A stretch of 64,000 nucleotides of DNA. Origin: Galliscardovia ingluviei (GTDB lineage Bacteria; Actinomycetota; Actinomycetes; Actinomycetales; Bifidobacteriaceae). A program made the position numbers and the translations under genes. Under the pieces are notes generated by a model. It ran no database searches, was not told the DNA's origin, and was given only the letters and a program-made list of their open reading frames with translations. Shown piece after piece: positions 48,179 through 58,351 of this stretch; within the stretch, counting starts at the first letter, position 1, and the number at the start of each line of letters is the position of its first letter. The stretch lies in NCBI RefSeq assembly GCF_014635685.1, contig NZ_BMDH01000001.1, positions 248,001 through 312,000 on the forward strand, given 5' to 3'.

Positions 48179-49318
48179 TTAATGCACAACAGTTACCGTG
48201 CACTGTGCTGCATCGAGGATTTGTTTAGAAACTGACCCGAGTACCTCGGCATCAATGCCTGTTAGTCCTCTTGAACCTACAATAATGCGGTTGGCATGCG
48301 CTGATGCTGTTGATAAACCTTTGCCAGCAGAAATATGATACGCGTGTGCAACTACTTCAATACCATCAAATACGCCGTCGTTATAGGCTTTATCAACGAT
48401 TTTTGCAAGAACCTGTTCTGCATATTGTTGCCCTTCTTGCAATGATGGAACAGTAACATCATCATTACTGAGTGACGCTAAGTCTTTTATTTGCCAGAAA
48501 AACATAATATGTAGAGGTCGTTGCTCAATACAAGCACTCATAGCGGCAAAAGCTAATGCGCGAGATGCGATTTTTGAACCATCTACACCAACAACAATCG
48601 GGCGTAAATGCATACCTTTATACAGAGCAGGTGCTGAAAGAGTATCGTCAGTGTATGCGTTATCTACAGCAATTAACTGATCTTGATGCTCCATGGTTAA
48701 GCTTTGTGCATGCTCTTGCTGAGTATAGTGTCCATGATGCTCAGGTGCAGTAAGCGCTTGAACAATGCTTTCTTGCACTGACATAATTTCAGGGTCGTCA
48801 TCGCAACGCACTACAGTTACTGGGACTTTTGCTTCCTCGACTAGCGAATTTGATAGCGAGCCAAAAAACCAACGCGCAATGCGGCTCATCGTGCGTCGTC
48901 CAACAACAATCTGTTGTGCATCAGCACCTATTTGTAATAGTGCTTGTGAACCAGAAGCCTTTACTGAGGTGAGTTGTAGATTTTCCGGGTTGAAATCAAT
49001 ATGTTCGCTTGCTTCCTCTACCCAATGTCGAAGTATTTGGGCAATTTCATGGCGACCATTTTTCCACTCATCATCGCTGTTTTCTTGAGCACTTTTATCC
49101 CATGAATGAGCCCAGCCATAAACTGCATTTACACGTTGACCTGAATGTCCAGCAACATGTAATGCCCATTGCAACGCTGCAAAGGACTCCGGAGTACCGT
49201 CCACACCTACGACGATATCTCCCAAAGGTTGTTGTGTGTTTGGATTTCCACTGATTTTTTCTTGGGTTTGAGTATCAGCAAACGTTGGATCTTGGTGTGA
49301 AACTGTAGTCGCTGTCAT
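48179..49318 (-). CDS. Tandem universal stress protein (two UspA domains)
   Basis: 379 residues with two UspA domains. Each starts with the family motif (IVVGVDGTPESFAALQWAL; IVVGVDGSKIASRALAFAAM) and ends with an ATP-binding Gly motif: GRRTMSRIARWFFGS... and GSRGLTGIDAEVLGSVSKQ. UspA proteins bind ATP and help cells through stress or dormancy. The ATG at 49318 is supported by GGAGG; the longer frame starts 11 codons earlier. Divergent from clpC, so they may share a stress-controlled region. Confidence 0.92.
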   Translation of the reverse strand: MTATTVSHQDPTFADTQTQEKISGNPNTQQPLGDIVVGVDGTPESFAALQWALHVAGHSGQRVNAVYGWAHSWDKSAQENSDDEWKNGRHEIAQILRHWVEEASEHIDFNPENLQLTSVKASGSQALLQIGADAQQIVVGRRTMSRIARWFFGSLSNSLVEEAKVPVTVVRCDDDPEIMSVQESIVQALTAPEHHGHYTQQEHAQSLTMEHQDQLIAVDNAYTDDTLSAPALYKGMHLRPIVVGVDGSKIASRALAFAAMSACIEQRPLHIMFFWQIKDLASLSNDDVTVPSLQEGQQYAEQVLAKIVDKAYNDGVFDGIEVVAHAYHISAGKGLSTASAHANRIIVGSRGLTGIDAEVLGSVSKQILDAAQCTVTVVH

Positions 49319-49393
49319 AATGCCTCCATCCGATACGTGTAGTACTAGCATAACTGATATAGCGTGCAGATTGTGTTAGCGTATGGCAAAAGT

Positions 49394-49410
49394 TTGCGTT
49401 CAGAGCGCAA
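49394..49410. promoter_or_regulatory. Candidate stress operator between usp and clpC
   Basis: Inverted repeat TTGCG-N7-CGCAA in the 164-base divergent region. The core CGTTCAGAGCG resembles the ClgR box (CGCYNANRGCG) with one mismatch. ClgR activates clp genes in related actinobacteria. Confidence 0.35.
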
Positions 49411-49482
49411 TTAGGCGCGAAATGGGAATACTCGTCTGACTAAATAGGTAAAGTATTGAACAGTTTTATAAGGGAGGACACC

Positions 49483-52080
49483 ATGTTCGAACGGTTTACC
49501 GACCGTGCTCGGCGAGTAATAGTTCTTGCACAAGAGGAAGCAAGAGCATTACAGCATAATTACATTGGTACGGAACACCTGTTGCTTGGTCTTATTCGCG
49601 AAGGCGAAGGCGTTGCAGCGAAAGCATTAAGCAATAAGGGTGTAGAACTTGATGCCACACGTAAGCAAGTGGAAGAAATGATCGGCAAGGGAAGTGCTGC
49701 CCCAAGTGGTCATATTCCATTTACTCCTCATGCGAAGCAAGTTTTGGAGTTGAGTCTTCGTGAGGCTCTGCAGCTAGGACACAGCTATATTGGCACTGAG
49801 CATATTCTGCTTGGTCTTATTCGCGAAGGCGAAGGCGTTGGTACGCAAGTTCTTATCAAAATGGGTGTGGATTTGAGCGAGCTTCGTACCGCTGTTATCG
49901 ACTTAATTCGCGGCAATCGTGAAGGAGAAGATAACAAGGGTGATTTAGCCAACGCTGGAGGTGTGCAGAACAAGTCAGGTCAGTCTGGCTCTGCAATTCT
50001 TGATCAGTTTGGCCGTAATCTCACTGCTGAGGCCGCTGATGGCAAGTTAGATCCTGTTATTGGGCGTAGTGAAGAAATTGAACGCGTGATGGTAGTACTT
50101 TCACGCCGCACCAAGAATAATCCTGTACTTATTGGTGATCCCGGCGTTGGTAAAACTGCTGTTGTAGAAGGATTGGCACAACGCATAAATGCAGGAGAAG
50201 TGCCAGAAACTCTGAAAGGCAAGCAGATTTACTCTCTGGATCTTGGATCAATGATTGCAGGCTCACGCTATCGAGGTGATTTCGAAGAGCGCTTGAAGAA
50301 AGTGCTTAAAGAAATTCGTACACGTGGCGATATTGTGCTGTTTATTGATGAGATTCATACCATTGTTGGTGCTGGTTCAGCAGATGGAGCTATGGGTGCT
50401 TCTGATATGTTGAAGCCAATGCTGGCTCGAGGTGAGCTCCAGACCATTGGTGCTACAACAACCGAAGAGTATCGCAAATACATCGAGAAAGATGCAGCTC
50501 TAGAGCGCCGATTCCAGCCAATTCAGGTGCATGAGCCCACTATCGCCGAAACCATTGAGATTCTTAAAGGTTTGCGTGAACGCTATGAGAATCATCATCA
50601 TGTAACTATTACTGATGGGGCATTGCAGGCAGCTGCCGAACTGTCATCACGCTATATTCAGGATCGTCATTTGCCTGATAAAGCCATTGATTTGATTGAT
50701 GAAGCTGGTGCTCGTTTGCGTATTCGTAGACTGACAGCGCCTCCAGAACTCAAAGAGCTTGATGCAAAGATAGCGAAGGTCAGTGCTCAAAAGGACCAAG
50801 CTATTAAAGATCAAGACTTTGAAAAAGCTGCAGAATTGCGCGATGCACAAGAAAAGCTTGAAGCTGATCGTAAGAACAAAGAGCAGGCTTGGCGTGAAGG
50901 CGAATCTGACGTCTCGATGACCGTGGATGAGGATGTTATTGCTCAAGTGATTAGCTCAAGCACAGGTATTCCTGTGTTCAAGCTCACTCAGGCTGAATCC
51001 AAGAAGCTACTGCATATGGAAGAGGAGCTGCATAAGCGCATTATCGGTCAAGATGAGGCAGTTTCTGCACTGTCACGCTCGATTAGGCGTACTCGTGTGG
51101 GATTGAAAGATCCACGCAGACCATCTGGCTCCTTTATCTTCGCTGGTCCAACTGGTGTTGGTAAGACTGAGTTGGCCAAGGCTCTTGCAGAGTTCCTCTT
51201 TGATGACGAGGATGCGTTGATCCGCGTTGATATGTCTGAGTTCTCTGAGAAGTACGCTGCTTCAAGGCTGTTTGGCGCGCCTCCGGGATATGTAGGCTAT
51301 GAAGAAGGTGGAGAGCTGACCGAAAAGGTTCGCCGCAAGCCATTCTCTGTAGTGCTTTTTGATGAGATTGAGAAAGCACATCCAGATATTTTCAATACAC
51401 TGTTGCAGGTGCTTGACGATGGTCATCTCACCGACGGTCAGGGACGAAAGGTTGACTTTAAGAATACTATTATTATTCTTACTACCAACCTTGGTACTCG
51501 TGATATCGCCAAGGCTGCAAATACTGGTTTTAACTTGGGTAATTCCTCAGAAAATAGTTATTTGCGTATGAAGGATCAGGTATCCAGCGAGCTTAAGCAG
51601 CAGTTTAGACCTGAATTCCTTAACCGTCTAGACGATATTATTGTCTTCCGTCAGCTTACTGAATATCAGGTTCGTCAAATTGTGGATCTTGATGTGAAAG
51701 CACTCAATGATCGTCTCTTTGAACGGCATATGTCAATTGAGCTGACCGATGCGGCGAAGGATTTGCTAGCACAGAAGGGCTTCGATCCATTGCTGGGTGC
51801 TCGACCGTTGCGTCGTGTGATTCAGCGTGACATTGAAGATGCTGTCAGTGAAAAGATTCTTCTAGGCGAACTCAATGACAATGAGGCTATTGTTGTTGAT
51901 GCTGAGGGAGAAGGTATTCTTGGTGAATTTACGTTTACCAGTAAGCCAATTCTTCCTGTTGAATCAGAAACTGCAGAAGCAAAAGAGGCTGAAGAAACAG
52001 GAAATCATGATGATGCTGTTTCTCATGATGATGAAGAACACCATGACACCGCTGATGTAGAGGCATCTGAGGGGGAGTAG
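49483..52080 (+). CDS. clpC: ATP-dependent Clp protease ATPase subunit ClpC
   Basis: 865-residue Hsp100 unfoldase that feeds proteins to ClpP. Two N-terminal Clp_N repeats ([16 protein letters not shown] and [16 protein letters not shown]), AAA1 with [15 protein letters not shown] and [12 protein letters not shown], the UVR/linker ([16 protein letters not shown]), and AAA2 with [15 protein letters not shown] and [12 protein letters not shown]. The C-terminal tail is Glu/Asp/His-rich, as in other bifidobacterial ClpC. The start at [12 protein letters not shown] follows GGGAGGA and matches the family; an upstream ATG adds nine residues. Followed by a terminator. Confidence 0.97.
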   Translation: MFERFTDRARRVIVLAQEEARALQHNYIGTEHLLLGLIREGEGVAAKALSNKGVELDATRKQVEEMIGKGSAAPSGHIPFTPHAKQVLELSLREALQLGHSYIGTEHILLGLIREGEGVGTQVLIKMGVDLSELRTAVIDLIRGNREGEDNKGDLANAGGVQNKSGQSGSAILDQFGRNLTAEAADGKLDPVIGRSEEIERVMVVLSRRTKNNPVLIGDPGVGKTAVVEGLAQRINAGEVPETLKGKQIYSLDLGSMIAGSRYRGDFEERLKKVLKEIRTRGDIVLFIDEIHTIVGAGSADGAMGASDMLKPMLARGELQTIGATTTEEYRKYIEKDAALERRFQPIQVHEPTIAETIEILKGLRERYENHHHVTITDGALQAAAELSSRYIQDRHLPDKAIDLIDEAGARLRIRRLTAPPELKELDAKIAKVSAQKDQAIKDQDFEKAAELRDAQEKLEADRKNKEQAWREGESDVSMTVDEDVIAQVISSSTGIPVFKLTQAESKKLLHMEEELHKRIIGQDEAVSALSRSIRRTRVGLKDPRRPSGSFIFAGPTGVGKTELAKALAEFLFDDEDALIRVDMSEFSEKYAASRLFGAPPGYVGYEEGGELTEKVRRKPFSVVLFDEIEKAHPDIFNTLLQVLDDGHLTDGQGRKVDFKNTIIILTTNLGTRDIAKAANTGFNLGNSSENSYLRMKDQVSSELKQQFRPEFLNRLDDIIVFRQLTEYQVRQIVDLDVKALNDRLFERHMSIELTDAAKDLLAQKGFDPLLGARPLRRVIQRDIEDAVSEKILLGELNDNEAIVVDAEGEGILGEFTFTSKPILPVESETAEAKEAEETGNHDDAVSHDDEEHHDTADVEASEGE

Positions 52081-52128
52081 AATAGTCAAACTCTCAAATA
52101 CTCAGGCTCTATAAGACGCCAGTAAAGC

Positions 52129-52165
52129 AACGAGTGGGTTTCGAGCAATCGATCCCACTCGTTTT
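52129..52165 (+). terminator. Terminator after clpC
   Basis: Stem AACGAGTGGG/CCCACTCGTT, with inner TCGA/TCGA pairing and a TTTT tail, between clpC and the convergent transporter gene. Confidence 0.8.
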
Positions 52166-52198
52166 GCATAGTACGTTATCGTCGTTAGTACAACATAG

Positions 52199-54607
52199 TT
52201 AGTTAAAAGCAAGCCACACAATTGCAGCAATATCAGCAAGAGCAATAAGCATGTAGACAGCATCTTTCCATGTGAATACCATCTGGCGAAGATGAGTTCT
52301 ACCCGTACCGCCCTCGTAGCAGCGTGCATCAAGAGCTAGTGCTAATTGATCAGCATGGCGCAGTGCTCCTGCAAACACAGGTACTACAATAGCGGCCATA
52401 GCACGAAGACGCTTGCTTGAAGCGCCCGCATCAATAGATCCGCCCCTAGTAGCTTGAGCATTCATAATATCTTGTGCTTCTTTGCCAAGTGTAGGGACAA
52501 ATCGTAGTGCCAAAGAAGCGACTAAAGCAAGCTCATCAGTATGAAACCCTAATTTGGATAGAGGAGTCATCAGGCTATGCATTGCATCAATCAGGGCAAC
52601 AGTACTTGTTGCATGAATAAGCATGGCGCCAAAAGCGATAACCGCAACTAGCCTGCAGAAATACAGTGTGGCCAACCATAACCCCATATCAGTGATGCTT
52701 AGTGCTCCCCAAGACCACAATACTGTGCCATCTTGAGTAAACCATAAATTGCATACCCACATGATGGCGAATAACGCAAGAAAGGGATGAATACTTCGTA
52801 TAAGCCATCGTGGGCTTGTGCGTGTGGCTGCCATCATGGCAAGACACAGTAATCCAGTTATAGCCAAGGCAAGAGGTGAATTAACGGCAAATGTAGTAAA
52901 CATCATTGTCAATGTGGCAACTAATGTTGCCCTTGGATCAAGCTGTTGCAATAGCGAGCGATGATGGTGCTGTTCTTGCACGTCAGGAGCATCGAGCTTG
53001 CGCATTGTTACAACATGATCCGCTAAACTACATTCGGCTTCATCATGGGTAATGATAATTGATGCAATGCCGTGTGCTTTAAGTTCTTGCATAATACTAT
53101 GCACCCGTGCTGTTGCGTCTGCATCAAGACTACTTGTTGGTTCATCCCAAATCACCACGTCAGGATGGCATGCAAGCACGCCTGCAATAGCGACAAGTCG
53201 CTGCTGGCCGCCAGAGAGTGCAAAAGGTGATAATCCTGCAAGGTGTTCGATACCTACTAATGCTAATGCTTCATGAACACGCTGTTGAATATGTTCTGGT
53301 GTGAGTCCCTGATTTGTAGGACCAAAAGCGACATCTTCAGCCACAGTTTCAGCAAATAACTGGTGTTCAGGATGTTGCATGACATAGCCAATATGCGTTC
53401 GAATTTGTTCTCTAAGTTTACGCTTAGCTTTGATTGAGTGCTGCTTGGTACCGGTTGTTCGTTCAGAAACCAGTGGTAATCCACAGATGCTAATTGAGCC
53501 TGTTTGTGGCGTATAAATACCGCTAAGTATACGAGCAAAAGTAGATTTTCCAGACCCATTGTCGCCTCGTATTGCAGTAATAGTCCCAGACATAACCTCA
53601 AGATTCATAGCGTCGAGTGTTGCAGTGGCTGAACCCGAAAAACGAAATGAAATATGCTGAGCGCTTAGTACTGGTTGGTCAGCTGGAGCTTGGCTATGCC
53701 ATATAGCGGGCTGGGAATTAAACTGTTCATTGGATTGATTTGATTGAGCGTGAGATTGTGTTGCACTGTGATCAATACTTTGAAGATATGAAGTTTGTTG
53801 TGGTTGCGATGGTTGATATGGTTGCGATGGTTGAGGATGAGTAAAAAAGTCAATAGCTTCCTGTTTGCCCAATTCCTGCGGCATACCATGATGCATAGCA
53901 ATAATGCGATCAGCTTGGAGAGCTTCTTCAAGACCATGCGTGATATGTACGATAGTGGTGCCTTGGTCATGCAATTGGTGCAAGACATCGAGTACTTCTT
54001 TACGACCTTGTGTATCAAGCATTGCGCAAGGCTCATCAAGAATCAACATTTTGGCGTGCATGGCTAACATGCCGGCTATAGCTACACGCTGTTGCTGTCC
54101 ACCAGACATAGCTAAAGGGTTATGATGTACACGATTGGAAAGCCCTACCTGCTGTAGACTGGCATCGACACGTTGGCGGATTTGATCACTTGGTACATGA
54201 AGGTTTTCTGGACCGAAAGCTACATCATCTTCAACAACAGTGGCTACTAATTGGTCATCAGGCTGTTGAAAAACAACGCCAATATGACGTCTTACTTGAC
54301 GGTATGCTTTAGGAAAAGCTTGTTGCTGAAAAACTTGCTGATTACATAATGTTACAGTGCCATAATCTGGTGTGGACAGCCCAGCAATAATTCTTCCAAG
54401 CGTTGATTTTCCTGAACCATTCGCGCCAACAATAGCGACATATGATCCCTGCTCAATGTGCAAAGAAAGATCGTGTAAAGTCCAAGTCTTACCGCGGTCA
54501 TAACTAAACCCAATATGTTCGAGTTGCACAGCGTATGCGATGGAAGATGTTACGGTAGTCTTCCGGCATAGTTGAGAGGCAGGAATATGTGATGGCTCAG
54601 CAATCAT
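52199..54607 (-). CDS. Fused ECF transporter EcfA-EcfA-EcfT
   Basis: 802 residues in one chain. First ABC ATPase: ~25-250, Walker A IVGANGSGKSTLGRII, signature LAMSGGQQQRVAIAG, Walker B MLILDEPCAMLD. Second: ~300-530, IRGDNGSGKSTFARIL, FALSGGQQRLVAIAG, VVIWDEPTSSLD. Last comes the EcfT transmembrane part (~560-800) with about five hydrophobic segments and the coupling motif ATRGGSID. Between them is a Gln/Pro/Ser-rich linker. The module powers vitamin uptake for several interchangeable S-components, including the riboflavin-type one 240 bases upstream. The start has no clear ribosome site; a -35-like TTGACA is on the minus strand at 54728-54723. Confidence 0.93.
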   Translation of the reverse strand: MIAEPSHIPASQLCRKTTVTSSIAYAVQLEHIGFSYDRGKTWTLHDLSLHIEQGSYVAIVGANGSGKSTLGRIIAGLSTPDYGTVTLCNQQVFQQQAFPKAYRQVRRHIGVVFQQPDDQLVATVVEDDVAFGPENLHVPSDQIRQRVDASLQQVGLSNRVHHNPLAMSGGQQQRVAIAGMLAMHAKMLILDEPCAMLDTQGRKEVLDVLHQLHDQGTTIVHITHGLEEALQADRIIAMHHGMPQELGKQEAIDFFTHPQPSQPYQPSQPQQTSYLQSIDHSATQSHAQSNQSNEQFNSQPAIWHSQAPADQPVLSAQHISFRFSGSATATLDAMNLEVMSGTITAIRGDNGSGKSTFARILSGIYTPQTGSISICGLPLVSERTTGTKQHSIKAKRKLREQIRTHIGYVMQHPEHQLFAETVAEDVAFGPTNQGLTPEHIQQRVHEALALVGIEHLAGLSPFALSGGQQRLVAIAGVLACHPDVVIWDEPTSSLDADATARVHSIMQELKAHGIASIIITHDEAECSLADHVVTMRKLDAPDVQEQHHHRSLLQQLDPRATLVATLTMMFTTFAVNSPLALAITGLLCLAMMAATRTSPRWLIRSIHPFLALFAIMWVCNLWFTQDGTVLWSWGALSITDMGLWLATLYFCRLVAVIAFGAMLIHATSTVALIDAMHSLMTPLSKLGFHTDELALVASLALRFVPTLGKEAQDIMNAQATRGGSIDAGASSKRLRAMAAIVVPVFAGALRHADQLALALDARCYEGGTGRTHLRQMVFTWKDAVYMLIALADIAAIVWLAFN

Positions 54608-54847
54608 AATATCATTCTATAAGTGAAGGGTGCCAGGTCGCCAAGCGCACACAATAGTATGGCAGTGTGGCTTAAGGGTCATTAGGCACACGAAATACGT
54701 TACGTTTTGCTAGAACTACTTATGTCAAGTACCTACGTAGCAAAGTAGCCGTCTGTGACCGCAACCAAAGTGTACCAAGTAAAAGCGTATGGATTACGGT
54801 CACAGGACGAATTCGTGAGTACTTATTTCTATATAATCAGCTACTAG

Positions 54848-55513
54848 CTACTTGTTTGCTGTAGATGCAAGCACATTAGAAATTGGCTTGTAAATCAAAA
54901 ATGTCACCACGCCATGAATAACAAACTTAAGCACATTAAATGGCAATAAAATTGGAATAATCATGGCTGCTACTTGGGCGACACTCATATGGGCATAGAG
55001 TGGAGTAATCAAGAGATTGCCAAGAATAGCAACAATAAGAGCAATTACAGATCCACAGATAATGCCTAATAATGCACCAGGACGTGTGTGCTTATTGCGG
55101 TAGAGCAATGAGGCAGGAACGCTTAATGCTAGTGCAATTGCAATATTCATCAAAGCGCCGAGAGGATTGGTAAACAGATGAGGCACAAAGCCAAGCACGC
55201 TCACAATAACAGCTGCTGCAGGTCCGTATGCGAAGCCGGCAACAAGGCCAATAATCCCAGACGGATCATATTTTAAGAACGGTGCTGCTGGGAAAATCGG
55301 CAATTCAATAAAACTTGCGACTATAGCAAGAGCTACAAAAAGTGCATATACAGCAATGCGTTTGGTTGACCAGCGTCCGCTTGTGCCAACTCCTGTGGCA
55401 TGGCGGTCGTCATGATTGCCTAATGGAACTTGCAATGACGGCGATGACTCATGCTGTGTTGCGGTTTGTTCTGTTTGTTGAGCACGCGACTGCTCGATTT
55501 TGGATACACTCAT
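54848..55513 (-). CDS. ribU: ECF substrate-binding component, riboflavin type (RibU-like)
   Basis: 221-residue membrane protein that captures riboflavin (vitamin B2) for the ECF transporter. After an N-terminal hydrophilic tail of ~50 residues (Gln/Thr/Arg-rich), six hydrophobic segments follow, with the RibU-type N-terminal pattern VYALFVALAIVASFIELPIF and LKYDPSGIIGLVAGFAYGP. The ATG follows GAAGG six bases upstream. Its own leader is an FMN riboswitch, which fixes the substrate as riboflavin or FMN-related. The EcfA-A-T fusion is the next gene on the same strand. Confidence 0.92.
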   Translation of the reverse strand: MSVSKIEQSRAQQTEQTATQHESSPSLQVPLGNHDDRHATGVGTSGRWSTKRIAVYALFVALAIVASFIELPIFPAAPFLKYDPSGIIGLVAGFAYGPAAAVIVSVLGFVPHLFTNPLGALMNIAIALALSVPASLLYRNKHTRPGALLGIICGSVIALIVAILGNLLITPLYAHMSVAQVAAMIIPILLPFNVLKFVIHGVVTFLIYKPISNVLASTANK

Positions 55514-55519
55514 AGTGAG

Positions 55520-55796
55520 CCTTCCGTTTCTTTCATCCGGACTGTAACCGTTGGCTTCGGAATTGCACCGAATCGGCAGCTTGCGCCGCTCGCGGGCTAC
55601 CCTCCATGTGCACTAGAGCGCAGTGCATGAACTTATGCACTGCACTGTCCGCAGTGAACTGAGCAAACCGTTTGAGCAAACCGTTTGACACAGTTGACAT
55701 AGTGCAGACCGTGTAGTCTATATAGAGAAGTCTATATAGACCATTTGCTGTATGGAGGTGTACCGCCAATAAGGAATTTCACCTTCCCTGAAACTG
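55520..55796 (-). promoter_or_regulatory. FMN riboswitch (RFN element) with a large insertion
   Basis: On the minus strand, conserved blocks appear in order: GGGAAGGTGAAATTCC (near 55785-55770), GGCGGT, GTAGCCCGCGAGC, GGTGCAATTCCGA, GCCAACGGTTACAGTCCGGATG. P1 is GTTTC (55794-55790) pairing with GAAAC (55530-55526). The ribosome site GGAAGG (55525-55520) lies right after, consistent with translational control. About 150 bases are inserted between the GGCGGT block and GTAGCCCGCG. Confidence 0.93.
55620..55741 (-). repeat. Hairpins and tandem repeat inside the FMN riboswitch
   Basis: A perfect 9-base hairpin GCAGTGCAT/ATGCACTGC (55620-55643), a perfect 10-base hairpin GTCTATATAG/CTATATAGAC (55716-55741) and a tandem 13-base repeat GAGCAAACCGTTT (55661-55673, 55674-55686). 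All lie in the insert. Confidence 0.85.
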
Positions 55797-55898
55797 GACA
55801 TGATAGGTATATCGTGTTTTTCTGTATTTTGCAAGATGGATACGCTAATAATTTGAATGTTGAGATTCACGTTGTGCCTGTAGCGTAATGTAAGCAGC

Positions 55899-57173
55899 AT
55901 GCATGTATTGAGTTCAACTGATTCAACTGAGCAATCTAAGTACCAGAACCAAGGCCAACTTCAAGATCCTACTAATCCGACTGGTGCAGTTGATTCGAAT
56001 GGGTACCATATTCATATTGCTAGCCGTATTAACAGTAGTCATCCCAATATCATTGCCAATCGTGCAGCTCAATTACGTGCTCAAGGCATTGCATTAACAT
56101 CACTGAATGATTCCAATCCGACACATCATGGACTTGCTCCTTGTGTTTTGCCAGAGCAGTATAGTGCTAACCCGCGGGGAAGCCTGACTTCGCGCAAACT
56201 TCTAGCACAAGTGCTTGCTGACGAGCAACATCGAGATATTGATCCAGAGCATTTGATGATTCTTGATTCTACTTCGCAGGCATACTCATGGGCGATTACT
56301 GCATTATGTGACCCAGGAGATGCGGTATTATCTCCAGCGCCAGGGTACCCACTTATTGACTCCATTTGTGCTTTACAGGCAGTGCATAATATCCAATATC
56401 GACTGTGTTATGACGGTTCGTGGTATGTGGATATTGCTGCGTTGCACCAATTATGCCAAGAGCATCCGCATATTCGAGCATTGATTGTGGTTAATCCCAA
56501 TAACCCAACCGGATCATATATTCACCAGTCTGACAGGCAGGCTCTGCTAGATTTGTGTAGACAATACCAGCTAGCACTTATTGCTGATGAAGTATTTTTC
56601 GATTTTACTTTGCAACCGCTAGCTTCGGCTCGTAGGTTTGCAGGGGAGCAGTCAGTGGTTACTTTGGCATTTGACGGGTTAAGTAAAAGGCTTGCAGCTC
56701 CGCATGCGAAAGTTGGTTGGATTGAACTTTCTGGACCTGAAGATCAGGTGCGTCGTGTACAAACGATGCTGGACGCTGTAGCTGACGATTATTTGCCATT
56801 TAGTGTGCTTACGGAACGTGCGTTGCCGCAATTATTGGATGAATTATCAAGCCAACAAAAGAAAGTGCACCAGCGCATTACCCACAATCTTGAGCTCCTG
56901 CATGCAGCGTTAGCCCACAGTGATACTGCAGTTGTCAGTTTATTGCGCGCAGAAGCGGGATGGAATGTGTTATTGCAGTTTCCTAGCAGTATCGATGAAA
57001 ATGAGTTGGCATTGCGCATGCTTGAACAAGAGCATATGTTGATACAGCCTGGGTATTTTTTTGATATGACATCGAATGGCTTCGTAGCAGTTTCGCTGTT
57101 GCCTGAACCAGACCAATTTGTGCATGGTATAGATTGCTTATTGCGTACTATTGACGATATGCTTAATGCATAG
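55899..57173 (+). CDS. PLP-dependent aminotransferase, class I/II
   Basis: 424 residues with fold type I features: GYPLIDSICAL, NPNNPTGSYI (substrate-binding region), LIADEVFFDF (Asp that contacts the pyridine N of PLP) and FDGLSKRLAAPHAKVGWI (catalytic lysine in SK). The N-terminus has a short Gln-rich leader of ~35 residues. Substrate specificity is not readable; alanine, aromatic or aspartate type are all open. It starts near ATG 55899 (or 55903 in another frame, not used) with no strong ribosome site. The aldolase gene follows 24 bases on. Confidence 0.87.
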   Translation: MHVLSSTDSTEQSKYQNQGQLQDPTNPTGAVDSNGYHIHIASRINSSHPNIIANRAAQLRAQGIALTSLNDSNPTHHGLAPCVLPEQYSANPRGSLTSRKLLAQVLADEQHRDIDPEHLMILDSTSQAYSWAITALCDPGDAVLSPAPGYPLIDSICALQAVHNIQYRLCYDGSWYVDIAALHQLCQEHPHIRALIVVNPNNPTGSYIHQSDRQALLDLCRQYQLALIADEVFFDFTLQPLASARRFAGEQSVVTLAFDGLSKRLAAPHAKVGWIELSGPEDQVRRVQTMLDAVADDYLPFSVLTERALPQLLDELSSQQKKVHQRITHNLELLHAALAHSDTAVVSLLRAEAGWNVLLQFPSSIDENELALRMLEQEHMLIQPGYFFDMTSNGFVAVSLLPEPDQFVHGIDCLLRTIDDMLNA

Positions 57174-57197
57174 ACTGCGTATGAGGGGGATTGAGCA

Positions 57198-58220
57198 ATG
57201 AGTATTCAAGATAATGCTATGACTGCTGAGCGTGTTCGCCTACTATTGCAGCAGGCGCATGAAGGAGGATATGCGTATCCTGCTATTAATATTTCTAATC
57301 TAGATACTGCTATTGCTGCTATGCAAGGTTTGCAGCAGGCGCAAAGTGCGGGTTTTGTTCAAGTAAGTATTGGTGCCGCAGCTCAGGCAAGCCCTACTGC
57401 AGACCCAGTTGAAGGTTCTATTATTTTGGGTCGTATGATGCGAGATTTACGTGCAAGTTTCCATGTACCGCTGATTTTGCACACTGATCACTGCCATGCT
57501 GATGATGTAGATCGCTGGCTTGAGCCACTTTTGCATCGATTGGCATATTTGAAATCAACAACCGGAGAGAAACTCTTTGACTCATTTATGTTTGATGGCT
57601 CGCATGATGAGATTCATGATAATGTAGCAACAATCGAGCGCCTTTTACCGCTGGTTCAAGCAGTGGACGGCGTATTGGAAGTTGAAGCCGGTGGTGCTTG
57701 GGGCGGTGTAGAAGATGGTATTGCTGATCAAGCAAAGTTTTCCACACCTGAAGATGTAGCGCTTATCCAACAGGCCTTTGAACGCGCAGGTCTTGATGAA
57801 CATCATTACTTGCTTGCTGTGGCTTTTGGCAATGCTCATGGCACAGCACTTACACCAGATTTGCATCCTGAATTGTTGCAACATATTACGCAGGAAACTG
57901 GCAAAGCTAATTATTTCGTATTCCATGGTGGTTCAGGTTCGAGCGATGAGGATATTCATCAAGCTGTGGCATTTGGCGTGGTGAAGATGAATATTGATAC
58001 GGATACGCAGTATGCATTTACTGCCGGTGTGGATGAGTTTTTTGAGCGCGCACATGGGCTGCAGCGTTCGCATAAAGAGGGTAAAGCATATTTTGATCCT
58101 CGCAAGTGGAATGCTGCAGGTAGGCAGAGTATGTCACAGCGCGTTGTGGAGTATGCGCAACTACTTGGTAGTGCCCATCGTGCGGTGCGTGTATCATACC
58201 CAACTACAGCAGGTGAGTGA
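57198..58220 (+). CDS. fba: Class II fructose-bisphosphate aldolase
   Basis: Zinc-dependent reversible cleavage of fructose-1,6-bisphosphate to dihydroxyacetone phosphate and glyceraldehyde-3-phosphate. The metal ligand block VPLILHTDHCHADDVDRW (His-x-x-His) is near residue 94, followed by FDGSHDEIHDN, LEVEAGGAWGGVEDG, FGNAHGTA (metal-binding His) and FHGGSGSSDE and KMNIDTDTQYA (phosphate and substrate loop). 340 residues is normal. In the bifid shunt, aldolase is mainly needed for gluconeogenic or minor glycolytic flow. ATG with GGGGG-like ribosome site. Confidence 0.96.
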   Translation: MSIQDNAMTAERVRLLLQQAHEGGYAYPAINISNLDTAIAAMQGLQQAQSAGFVQVSIGAAAQASPTADPVEGSIILGRMMRDLRASFHVPLILHTDHCHADDVDRWLEPLLHRLAYLKSTTGEKLFDSFMFDGSHDEIHDNVATIERLLPLVQAVDGVLEVEAGGAWGGVEDGIADQAKFSTPEDVALIQQAFERAGLDEHHYLLAVAFGNAHGTALTPDLHPELLQHITQETGKANYFVFHGGSGSSDEDIHQAVAFGVVKMNIDTDTQYAFTAGVDEFFERAHGLQRSHKEGKAYFDPRKWNAAGRQSMSQRVVEYAQLLGSAHRAVRVSYPTTAGE

Positions 58221-58351
58221 TAGAGGCGATGAAGCGCATACACAACTCCTGTTGCAGGTTTGCGGTTATGCCGATACATGTGGGTGTAGGCATAACCTTA
58301 GGCTTGTGGACTACAACGTACAATGAGGTGCAGAAAGCTTGAGGTAGTGGT

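Noticed and set aside
53665-54039. Met/Ile/His-rich 124-residue frame in the transporter gene linker
   Set aside because: An alternative frame of the Gln/Pro/Ser-rich linker; no start signals.
55533-55900. Small minus-strand frames across the FMN riboswitch
   Set aside because: The sequence is fully accounted for by conserved aptamer blocks and the structured insert.
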